DNA from: Wyeomyia smithii
Lineage: Eukaryota; Arthropoda; Insecta; Diptera; Culicidae
Reading direction: 5' to 3'
Assembly: GCF_029784165.1 (NCBI RefSeq)
Contig: NC_073696.1
Location: 246,321,971 to 246,385,970, forward strand
DNA length: 64,000 nt
The notes below the pieces were generated by a model that saw nothing but the letters and a program-made list of their open reading frames with translations, was not told the DNA's origin and did no database searches. Below are positions 22,986-33,899 of the stretch, one piece after another. Position numbers and translations under genes: made by a program. Position 1 is the stretch's first letter, and each line of letters starts with the position of its first letter.

Positions 22986-25900
22986 ACATAAGATTCTTAC
23001 TACTTACTTTACTTTACTTGGCTACGTTGGCTAAGGGACCGTTCACCGGTCTAGGGCCGAACGAATTAGAGATGTCCAGCTTCTTCTGTCTTGGACCTGC
23101 CCCGCTGTATTACCTTCATTATATCAGCATTTTTGTATACCTGGTACATCTCGTGTTACATGCGTCTGCGCCACACTCCATCTTCTAGTTAACCGCCAAG
23201 TATCGATCGCAGAACTTTACGCTCAAAAACTCCAAGCACTCGTCGATCAGCTTCCTTCAGCGTCCATGCCTCATATCCGTAAAGGGCCACCGGGAGTATC
23301 AACATCCTATACAGCGCTAGCTTTGTGCGAGTTTGCAAACTACGAGACCTTAGCTGGTTACGTAGTCCGTAGAAGGCCCTGTTCGCAGCTGCCACTCATC
23401 GTTTCACTTCATGGCTCATATCGTTGTCAAGCGTAAACGAATTCGTCAACCATTTCAAATCGTTCCCCATCTATCTCCACCTCAGCACCAACACCACGGG
23501 AACACCCACGCTCTCTACCAGCTGCCATGTACTTCGTTTTGGCAGAGTTAATGACAAGTCTCAATCTCGCTGCTTCTCTCTTAAAAGGTACGAAGGCCTC
23601 TTCCACGGCCACGTTTGCTCTTCGTTCCACGTTTGCTTCGCATCCCCTTGCTTCAGTCCATCCAATGTTACGAACGCGACTGATGTCTCGCCAGCTATCC
23701 GCACGCACGCTTTCGATTCCTCCAACGTCATACGACTCAGCTTAAGTAGTTTCGTAGGGAAACCGTGTTCCAGCATGATCTGCCACAGCTCGTTTTTTTC
23801 ACTGAGTCGTATGCCGCCCTGAAGTCCACAAACAGATGGTGAGTCGGTAAGTTGTACCCGAAAAATATCTATTCCAACTACCCGTACCCGACCCGTACCC
23901 GACCCGTACCCGAAAGAAAAATTCGCCGAAATTGCTTGAACCTGACCCGTACCCGACCCATCCTGGATTTTTTTTTTCAAAATACCTGGGTACCTTGCAC
24001 GTTATATGCACTGATTGTCATATGTGGTTTCTCGAGATGATGGCCGGAGTTAGACAAGAACCGAGTGTGAATGTGAACGAATGTTAATGAACCCAGAGTT
24101 CCAGGCGGATGGTCCACTATAAGGAAGAGGTCCACTATGAAATGTGCATGTCTGGTAAAGTTAAAAAAAAAAAACGACGAGTTTTATGTGAACATCGCAG
24201 CAACCTGAAATCTAAATATTATAATAAGGTCAAAGTTAATATTGTTTATAACGTGAGAAAAATTTAATAATTCATTTGCATTTGCCAAAAACCTGTCATT
24301 TTTGAGTGCAGATTCGGTGTCATCGATTCAATCTTAAAATCGGTATAACAGATGATATTTCTGTACATCCTTGGTCACAGTGCAAACCAAGACTATGCAA
24401 TCGCTGTCAAATCTCATATACATATTTGTTTCGTATCAAACATCTCAATGCACAGTGGGAAATCGGTGGCCATCCGTCTGAATTTTTTTACGTCAGCTGT
24501 TTCATAATATTTTTCCTTTATTGCGATAACATTCAAGTGCTTAAATCCAAAATTTGGGTGCAATATCATGAGATCTGATTTTTTTATGACTTTTCGAAAT
24601 TTGGCATATTGACGCTTTTTGACATATGTTTAAAAAAAAAACATTACTTTGAAACGCTCCGCAGCTTCAATGGTAGCTTGGATTTTTTTGGTGTCAAAGA
24701 AAAAGTTGATTCGTAGTTAGTTTGTATTACCTATTTTGTTTTAATTTAAAAAAAAATCTTTTTTTTGCAAAATTTTAATAATTAGGTCACGTGCTTTATG
24801 GACGGCCCCAAATAAAATTTGAATGGAGATTGGTGTTCAGCACCCCCGAATTAAGTTAATACCATATTTTTGTCGCATTTATCCACACTTTTTTTACTTG
24901 GCCAGCCTTTGTAATAAGTTGCCTTACTGTGCAATGCTCCGCGGTTTCCCTCACAGATATGAAAAAAGCCCGGCAAAAATTCCATTTAACTCAAAACGGT
25001 TGCAAGAAGAACTATTGACTTTCACATTAGAAAGAAATAGTATGATGTCATTCCCTTGGTGCAAACACTGCCGACAACTGTCAGAATAGGTATTGGCCGA
25101 TCTCTCGTTGAGTGAGAATGGGCAATTTATTCTCCGATCTTTCCGATTATCGACATTAAGAAAACTCCTAGGTTTGAAATGTTAAAAATTAAATTTTCAT
25201 AATGCACGAAAATCGAATTACCCGCACCCGACCCGTACCCGACCAATTGAAAGTTTTTCAAACCCGTACCCGACCCGAACCCGAAGCCTTGGTTTTTTAA
25301 ACTACCCGTACCCGACCCGAACCCGTAAAATATTTTTTGGCGCCACCCGAAACCCGACCCGAACCCGGCGGGTACGGGTCGGGTACGGGTTTCGGGTAAA
25401 AATACCCGTACCCGACCATCTCTACTCCACAGCTTGTTCGTCACTCATAATCGTCATCCTGTTCCTGCTCTGCTCAACCGGCTCCTCACCGTTCAATAGC
25501 GCCTGAAAATGCTGCTTCCACCTGGCTGACGGTTCTTCTCATCTGTCGCTCTCTGGCACTCGGCATCGAACCAGCCATTAGGCTGTCTTCCACGCGTCGT
25601 ACCTACCACCTCTCTCGCAGTCGTTTCGATGGCGTCGTGGATACTGCTCCACAGCCCATTTATGTCTTCCATTCCTTACTCCTGCTGTTCTGTGATCCGT
25701 TGATCCAGCTCTCTGGCGTATTCTGCTGCCACGCCATCAGCTTTCAACCGCTGAATGTTGCAACGCGTAGTCTTTTCTGTGCGAGATTTCAGCACGTTCG
25801 ACAACCGTGCGCGGATCTTACAAACGACGAGATAATGGTCAGAGTCACTGTTTGGTTCCCGGACAGACCTAACATCAGTAACATCCGAAAAGTGCCGCCC

Positions 25901-26700
25901 GTCAATCAGTACGTGATCGATCTGGAAGTAGGGTTCTCCATTTGGATGCCTCCAGGTGTGTTTCCGAATATTCAAACGTGGAAAATAGGAGCTACATGTG
26001 GCCATTTCTCTGGCCGCGGCAAAGTTTATCAGCCTCAGGCCGTTGTCATTGGTTGACGAGTGGAGGCTATGCCTTCCAATGACCGGACGGAAGAATTCCT
26101 CCCTCCCAACCTGTGCGTTTGCGTTTCCGATGACGACTTTTACGTCGTGTTTTTTTATTTCCCATCACTACGAAACCGACGCCCCTTTCCGCTGCTTTGC
26201 CGCCACTGTAGTAAATGTGGTACTTGAAAGAAGTGCGTGCAATAGGGTCTACTGCACGGATTCCCTTTCTCCGGAATTTGGCCACCGAACCTCCTGAATC
26301 GCTGCGATTTCGACTCCCTGCCGCTGTGGTTCTCGAGCAAGCAAATCAGCCCGCGCCGGTTCATTGAGAGATCGGACGTTCCAAATATCCAATTTCCAAT
26401 CGTTTACCTTAATCTTTTTCCGCGTTCGTAGCCTAGGTCGTTGGCCGATTGATCCGTTCCGTATTTCTAAATTCGTTGTTCGTGGTTGAAGAATGGTTTC
26501 GGTATGCTACCTTACCAGGGTCGCGATACCTACATCCTTCCCAGTCAGCATACGACCATAGTTGCCACCGGGGGTTTATTACCCGATCTCTGCTAAGGTT
26601 ACTCGTATTCCGGTCGGCACCACGTGGAGGTTGGGATTGGAGTCGCTGGAAAGAGGTGAATGGCCACATTAGGGTCTCAAGTTACCCAAAAAACTCACTT
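22986..26700 (-). pseudogene. RTE-like non-LTR retrotransposon, broken, minus strand
   Basis: Read on the minus strand, 26400-25660 gives an AP-type endonuclease in shifted frames, including GIRAVDPIARTSFKYHIYYS and then FQIDHVLIDGRHFSDV and NSDSDHYLVVCKIRARL (the conserved SDH motif). 25640-25430 gives the region entering the RT. 23850-23430 gives RT motif A (LFVDFRAAYDS), SCVRIAG and FVPFKREAARLRLVINSAKT. 23395-23190 gives the C-terminus (NRAFYGLRNQLRSR, WTLKEADRRVLGVFERKV). The 3' end near 22998 has a short ACTT-type microsatellite, as RTE-type elements often do. Frameshifts, stops, the loss of about 100 residues of the early RT and an inserted hAT-like element make it non-functional. The clade assignment is a judgement from motif style. 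Confidence 0.85.
23857..25424 (-). mobile_element. hAT-like element with CCCGTACCCGA subterminal repeats, one end lost
   Basis: Inside the RTE-like element. The right edge, read on the minus strand, starts TAGAGATGGTCGGGTACGGG, a terminus typical of insect hAT elements. Inward of it (25200-25410), and again near the left edge (23855-23965), the word ACCCGTACCCGACCC is repeated many times in the same strand sense. The expected 8-bp target copy beside the right end (CTCCACAG, 25425-25432) has no partner at the left, and the left edge has no CCATCTCTA-like terminus. About 300 bp of RT are also missing there, so a deletion probably removed the left end together with adjoining RT. The central 1.2 kb has no transposase similarity that I recognise. 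Confidence 0.7.
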
Positions 26701-27849
26701 AAAAGCACCAAATTTGATATTATAGTCGGGCATCTGCACTCGAAATCTCATTGAATTCAATCTCCTACCTCAGAAAACAAAATCCGCGCATTGTTCTATA
26801 CGGCTACAACGGGACTCGTTCAGCAGCCAACCAAAGTTTTTTTTCATCACTAGCGGACCACTTTATATTTTAATCACTCACTACACTAAGAATACTTTAA
26901 TCTTTGAAATGTTCATCTCAAATTTCCTAAAACAAGCTTGAATTAGTAGAAATATATGAGATGAATTTCTACAATTCCCAAATTTCAACTGTATGTATTT
27001 TTATCTGTTTTCACTGCGTTGAAGAAAACCAAAAGTTGCCAAATCAGTTTTTGTTAATACGAAAAAATCATACTGAAAATGTTGAATCATTCCGACATAA
27101 TTGACATAAATAGTCAGCACTGCAGTGGTTACCCAGGTAACCAATTTTGCACGTAAACAACTACAGCAGATATCTAGGTAACCTACTACGATGGGCTGCG
27201 GCTACGTTCATTCATGATAATGTGATTCATTCATGATTAACAGTGTGATGAATATGGGGGCGTCGTGAGATGAACAATTGAGCAGTGATTCAAGTTAGAT
27301 GGATATGGAAGCGTAGTGAAAATGGTTAGTTTTACAAAATTCAGGATAAATATAGATAATTTTACTAAATATGCAATGCTGAACGATTCCATAAGAGCAC
27401 GTAAGCATATTTAGTTTATTTGTTCAATGATTTCGTGAACATTTGGTGTTCAATCCGTGCATTCTTCGTGAATATCGGCTTAATGAGATGAATAATTGAG
27501 CAGTTCCCCTATGTCTTCCCAGATAATATGCCGGATTCAATCATGTTTTATGCTATTTCAACTATATATATTTTTATAACAGGCTCATCTGAAACCCACA
27601 CAATATGTTAACGTCCGATCGTTAAGAATCAAAGTTTGTTAATGAAGAACGACAGACTAAAATGTATGTTTTTGGATTTTGTGTTACATTTTTTTGTGTG
27701 TTTTTGTGCTTTTTGTTCATGTCTATGTACACTTTATAAAAGGCCTAAACCAAAGGTGCAAACGTCAGGTTAAACGTAATTTTGTCGTTTCAATTCTTCA
27801 AGACCGAGAAAGCCAACTCATCCCCATGTTAAATTTTATTTTTCCAGAA
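26701..27849. other. Unannotated sequence between RTE remnant and array block 3
   Basis: No gene recognised. The first part may be 5' untranslated sequence of the RTE-like element. The words GGTTACCCAGGTAACC near 27131 and TCATTCATGAT near 27210-27235 make small palindromes only. Confidence 0.4.
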
Positions 27850-28960
27850 TTAAGAAACGGGAACTCAGGATGCAGAATCTAAAAGAATCATATTGAGGAC
27901 ACCGAAAGCAAAACCAGAAATACAAAATCTAAAACCAAGAATTTTTTTCCAGTATGACAAAATAATGTGCCAATAAAATCTGAAAGTTACTAGAATCTAT
28001 AAATCTAAATTTCAAAGCCCAGAAGACTAAATTTTTAATCAGAGTTTTAGAATTCCCAATCCAGAATCCGATTATATAATGATTAGACAAAAATCCGGAA
28101 TCCAAAACACGTTTTTCACGCGGTAGCATCTAGAATTCAATTTTTTTTCGGGATTCGGAATTCCAAATTGAGATTTCAAATCATATCGCTTTTAAAATAC
28201 TAAATTCAATGTTCAAGTTACAGAATCTCACAATTTATAATCTAGAAACTAGCAACCAGAAACTCAGAATTTTTAAATCATAATCTAGACACTAAGATCC
28301 AAAGTCTAAAATCCCTAAACCACAATCCATAATACTCTATATCTTGAATTAAAATTTTGAATGTAATATCTTTTGTTAACAGTCTAATATCGAGGTTAGA
28401 TTTTAGATTTCAGATTCCAACATTAAAGAAATTTTTAATCCTGATAATTCGGAAATCAAATTTTTGAGTATCTCAAAGTAATTGCGAACTTTAAATTGAA
28501 TATCTGTAAGGCAGCAGGTAACGCAATCTAGAATGTATATTCCAAGTATAGATTTGATGATTTCGAACCTTAAATATGGAACACAGAATTTTAAAAATAG
28601 AACCCAGAGGATAAAATACAAAGTTCAGAACTCACAATCTTCAATGTGAAATCATACAGCAGAATACAAAATCCAAAATTCGAAAATCAGAATTCATAAA
28701 TCTTAACCTAGAATCGAAATTCTAGAAAGTGAGAACTAGAATTAATTTTTCTTGTTCCAGAATTCTAAATACATGCTGTAAAATTTCGTATCCAGAGTTT
28801 GGAAATTGAATCCTGAATTCAGAATCCAAATTTTACAATGCAACTTTAAGAATGTAGATTTTATCTGGATTTTAGAATTCAAATTTCGAAAATCTAGAGT
28901 CGAAAATCTAGAGGATTAAGAATCCCAAATCCCCAACAAGAATCCGGATTTTTGATTACA
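27850..28960. repeat. Degenerate GAATC-rich array, block 3
   Basis: Same texture as blocks 1 and 2 (AGAATCC, AAAATTC, GAATTC, CCGGAATCC) with heavy divergence. A short stretch at 30558-30595 beyond the foldback element (GCAGAATCCAAAATTCAG) appears to be a further scrap. Confidence 0.75.
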
Positions 28961-29145
28961 CTCGAATCCATCCATAATGACAATCATCGACAAATCTCTC
29001 TATAGCGAAATTCTCAATGGTCCCTTCTGCTTTATATTCGTTAATATTCGTTTTATTGTGACATTTCTCTAAAACGACGGTCCTTTGCGACGTCACTATG
29101 AAGCGATTCAATTGTATACTGAAATGCGCAATTAAGCATGTAGAG

Positions 29146-30549
29146 TAGGGTGTCAAAAAAAAATCCCAAAAAAAAAACGATTTATGAAAAAATGACTTTT
29201 TCAAGCTACAAAACCCCCCTTTTGCATTTTTTCCAAATCTGTTCTACTCCTACAATTTTTCATATATTTTTTTTTGTGGGGTTATTTTTGAATATTTTCC
29301 ATGGTTTGGTTCAGCATCGCATTAAATTATTTGACTCACAGAGCTCATTGAACATAAAATAAGTGAATTTTTTTTCATAATTTTTAGATAAAACCCTTCA
29401 AAACACATTTAAAAATTTTTTTTGATCAAGAACTAAAATTCTCACTGCTAAGCGGGATTCAAGACAAAAATTTACATGTAAAAAGATCCTTGATATCTTA
29501 TGGGGGGGCTGAGATATTGGCGTTTATACATGTGATGGAAAACTATGCATTTTGTCAAAAATGTCACTAAAGCTCAATATCTCCATTGCACAGTGTTTAA
29601 TTTTGCCGTTTGGGAGTATAATTTCCTAAATAGTGATTCAAATGTTGATTATAGCCACCAATGTTCGGAGAAGTTTCAGGATATTCAAAAATACATCTTT
29701 TAATGTAGAAAGACGGGTGATCAATCCACCAATGAGTGAGATAAAAAATTTACTTTTTAATCAGAATAAGATAGACGCAAGGTGTCTCCGATAAAGTTTT
29801 AGGTAATCTTAAAACAAGAAACTTCACCGAAGACATCATGTTTCTATCTCTTACATATTACGAGCAACATTGAGTTTTCCATTAGAAGGCGCTAAAAATC
29901 ACAATTTTCGTGCTAACTTTTTTCGCAGATTTTTCCGAATTTTCAAACCTTCTGCTAAGTTATCAGCCATCCAAAAACGCATTTGTTTTCTGAGCATTGT
30001 TATTTTTTATCTCCCAAAATAAAACAGGTGTTAAACATATTTGTTAAAATGCATAGTTTCCACCAATATACCAATATCTCAGCTCCCCGATAAGATATCA
30101 AGTATCTTTTTCATGTAAATTTTTGTCGTAAATCCCGCTCTGCAATGAAAATTTCAGTTCTTGATAAAAAAAATTTTTATTCGTGTTTTGAAGAGTTCTA
30201 TCTAAAACTGATTAGAAAAATTAATTTTTTTGTGATGTTTAAAGGGCTCTGGGAGTCAGAAAACTAAATGCAATGCTGAACTGAACCATGCAAAATATTC
30301 AAAAATAATCCCACAAAAATAAAAAAATATATGGAAAAATGGAGGAATCGAACAGAATTGAAAAAAAGTGCAAAAAAGTGGGTTTGTAGCTTAAAAAAGC
30401 CATTTTTTCATAAATCACGTTTGGGCAACTTGAAAACGATTTTTTAGAAAGTCGAAATGTTCTACAAAAATGCTATGAATAACATTATCTTTCAATTTAG
30501 GCCTGAGCACCTTGATTTTTTCAACATCGATTTTTTTTGGGACACCCTA
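29146..30549. mobile_element. Large foldback element (1.4 kb) with hAT-like ends
   Basis: The termini are TAGGGTGTC on the left and GACACCCTA on the right, flanked by ATGTAGAG (29138-29145) and ACGTAGAG (30550-30557), an 8-bp target duplication with one mismatch. The arms at 29146-29564 and 30035-30549 are extended reverse complements (for example ACATGTAAAAAGATCCTTGA on the left against its diverged complement near 30100). The right arm has about 105 bp (around 30425-30530) with no left counterpart, so the left arm has lost sequence. The spacer is about 470 bp. There is no transposase frame. The 8-bp duplication and T-A-G start suggest hAT mobilisation. Confidence 0.85.
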
Positions 30550-30716
30550 ACGTAGAGTCTATATTGCAGAATCCAAAATTCAGAACCCAGAATATATGTT
30601 CTTATGAGCGAAAGCCCATCTCGAAATCCAATTACATGTTCAAATTGGAATGTTATTCATAAATTAAACGTGAATTTAGGTGGGCAAGCGAAGAAGTTCT
30701 ACGGATTCTAAAGTGT

Positions 30717-30781
30717 AAAATTTGAAATTTCAGATGCCGTATGGAAAGCTTTTCCATACGGCATCTGAAATTTTAAATTTT
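30717..30781. repeat. Near-perfect 65-bp palindrome, 3-base centre
   Basis: Arms 30717-30747 and 30751-30781 are reverse complements at 30 of 31 positions (the exception is G against T, a wobble in RNA) around the centre GCT. The half-site contains TTTCAGATGCCGTATGGAAA. There is no target duplication and no larger element around it. Confidence 0.95.
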
Positions 30782-33700
30782 GATGTTCAAATTGCGACGC
30801 ATAAACTGTACGGAAAAAGCGATAATTCTCCTTCAAATACGTGAAAATATCACCAGTCAATAACGGCAATAAAGCATAAATCGTAAGACTATTTGTCATT
30901 TTTTTTAAACATGTATGATCTACGGTTTTAATTTTACATGTTTTGGAATATCACCAGGTAGTTTTCGATTGTTTTAAAATCAAGCATAGGCATTGTTTTA
31001 AAAAATTCGCTGAATGTATATTCAACAGTAGGCAAACCCTTCCATTAAACATGCGTTTGTTGATTTGTTTTAAAAGAAGAAGAAGACAAGATGATTTGTG
31101 ATGAGATAAGGAGTTATGCTTTCCTTGCTTCCAAACGATAATTTCTTGCTGATTTTGAGCAGGTGGAAACTGTCAAAGTGAATTACAACACGAACTCGAT
31201 TCAAAATAAGGACGAAAACGATATTAACGTATTTACCGTTGACACAATTATACACATTCAAGGCTTGCACCACACATTTCAGGTTTAGAACCAGGATCAA
31301 GCGCTCTATGACGGAACGCGAGTAACAGACTTTATGTGCGAAATTGATCATGTGTGAGGTTATATCAGAGTATCATAGAGTGATTTGGAATACCCAATAA
31401 TGATTGGGAGTAGTACCCAGTTTTTCTAGGCTTTGCTATGATTTTTGGAAAGTGCGGACACAAACTCCTGCACGTGTGAATGTTTTCTTGCGTAGTTTTG
31501 CAAATTTTGGCTTTTTCTCAGTCATATTCGTTTTTATTTATTTTGTAAGTTTTACGCTAAACGTAACAACGTGCAATTGAGAATTTGGACTCTTACTTAA
31601 GTTATGAAGTTTGTTGAAGCACAATTTTTCGAAAATGATTAAATTATGGAAAAAAAGTTTTGCTCTATGCAATGGCTCCGTGTGAGAAGCAAGGTGTGGA
31701 TTCGTTTTCAAGCAAACGATAAATCCAAGCGTTTTCATGATATACTGAAAGAAGGGTGGTTATCGCAGATAAGGTTAATAGATGAGTTTAAAACTAGCGT
31801 TGAGCATCTGCATCGAATTGTCGATGTTGTCATAATTGAATCTTGATCAGAAGCTGTATATTTTCAAGAAAATTCATCGTTTTAGATTGAATACCAGCAT
31901 TTGTAGTAAGTTAAATGCTCCAACATGCACTTTAAAAGTGGCTAGCCACTACGGGCCAACTAGTATTTAATAGTTGAAAATGTTGAATCAATCCATTGTA
32001 TCGTTCTTCAAAAAAATTCAGCTTAGTGCCTATTTGAAATGCTATTTCTCGTACTTTGAGATTAAAATACATGCAGATGTTCACTCATTGCTAACGAATG
32101 GAACACAATCCACTCGATTGAAAGCAAAATTAGAATTTCGCAATTGATATTCAAGTGGGATACAATTTTCCCAAGGTTAAAAATTTTCATTCAAGTACGG
32201 AAAGCGATAATCGCCAGCTAGGGCAAGCTTCTCGTCCGCTTCGCCCCCGGCGATAAATCATGGAACGGGAACCGATCCAATCGCAAAATACTGAAGCGTG
32301 AGCCATTATCTCGCTTATTTAGATAAATCTGATTAGAGCACAGATATTAATTGAATCGCCCTCCATATGGAAAATGGGCAGCTGGGTTTGCGTCGGGTCT
32401 TCTCATCCGTGATGGATTGTGTTCCATCGGATCCGCTAATTATTGTGGTGAGTGAGCTTCGGTTTTTTTTGCTTGGCTTATCGATAATGGGATCCTTTTT
32501 TGTTCATGCGATCCAAACCTTGTACCAATTATTCCCATTCGAATTGGTGTGCATTATTTTTAGGTCTCTTTTAATCCCACGATAGCAATCGGTTATTTCT
32601 GCCGAGTTTAAACGTACCGTAAAATATTCAGGTTGGTTGATTTTCTCGCCAGCCATCGCTAATTGAAACGCTAGAGAGACACCATCAACTGGTTCTTTAA
32701 TAAAGCTTCCTAATATAATCTCACAAAATCAACAGATAAAGACTAATTTTTCTTCAGCGAAACTCCCCCCGGCAAAGATCTCACCTCCATCCGCTCGTAA
32801 AACTTTATAATTTGTGGTTCTGTGAATAATGCCGCTTCTCTGTTAAGCCGAGAAATGGAGATAATCCAGTCACCAGCTTTCTCCGCCAGCAGTCTCTCCC
32901 TTAGTCGTTAAGTTGTCACCCAGAAATGACAAAACGAATCCCAGCTTGCATGATTTATTTTTTTATCGCGGGAATAAAATTTGAACAACACGCATTTCGC
33001 ATTAATTTCCGCACAGAAAAGTCGAACATTAATGCCGATAAATAATGGCTTTCTTCGGTGTTACACTTATCGATTTTGACTGTTGAAAGGCTTCGGCCGT
33101 GGCATCGGCCATTCGCACGGCGGCGTTATGATACGGATAGTACACAATTGAGGCTCACAAATCAGAAATTTGAATTGAGGAAAACGGAAACGTAGAGTTT
33201 TCTGCAGAAAATATTACTTCCCCATCCGTCCGTTCGTTGGCCGGCACTGAGTCGTTCGAGCTTCCAGTACAGCCGAGCAGCTGTTTCGGTTGAAATAATA
33301 TTCGTTTAATGTGCGATAGCATTTTTTGTAGACCATTTGAATTCTGTAGAACTGATTTTCACGTTATCCTGAACGCTTGACAAAATGTTCACTTGTTGAA
33401 CAAAATTACTTTTGCCCGTTCCGGGAAATTGCTGTTTACTAGAAATAAGCTTTTTACTCGGCAATAATTTAAAATCCTGTATATCGTACGATTGAGTGAA
33501 GAAAAACTTATCACAATGTTCCTTTCGAAATAGATAGATAATGATGGAGTATGAATTTGCCTGAGCTAATTATTATGAATAAGTAAATTACGATAAATTA
33601 AAGTGGATCTAAATAAGTATAATAGTTTTAATTCACATCCGAATATTGTGGTGTAGTTAGAAAATGCACAAAAAGTTATTATTTTTTCCAAATTACCCAG

Positions 33701-33899
33701 TATTAAAAACCAAAAAGCTTGTTCGTCAAATTGCGTCACTGATTCAGGACAAATTTTCTGTTCATTCTATTGAAAAGTTCGTTTTTAAAAACCTGCATTA
33801 CAATTGGACAATTGTCCAAACGTAATATTTTTTCTGATTTTTTCGACTGGCCTCTAAACAGCTTTTCACGCTTCCTACTAATCCTCCCATTTCCACATT
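30782..33899. other. Mostly unique sequence, no gene recognised
   Basis: I see no transposon-like structure here and no credible coding frame. 32150-33300 has locally higher GC. Its single-copy look next to the candidate promoter block suggests upstream regulatory DNA, but that is inference only. Confidence 0.4.

Noticed and set aside
25637..26056. 139-codon plus-strand frame
   Set aside because: It is antisense to the RTE-like endonuclease, which lies on the minus strand.
30717..30781. MicroRNA precursor
   Set aside because: The 3-base centre leaves no workable loop and the stem is almost fully paired; treated as a palindrome instead.
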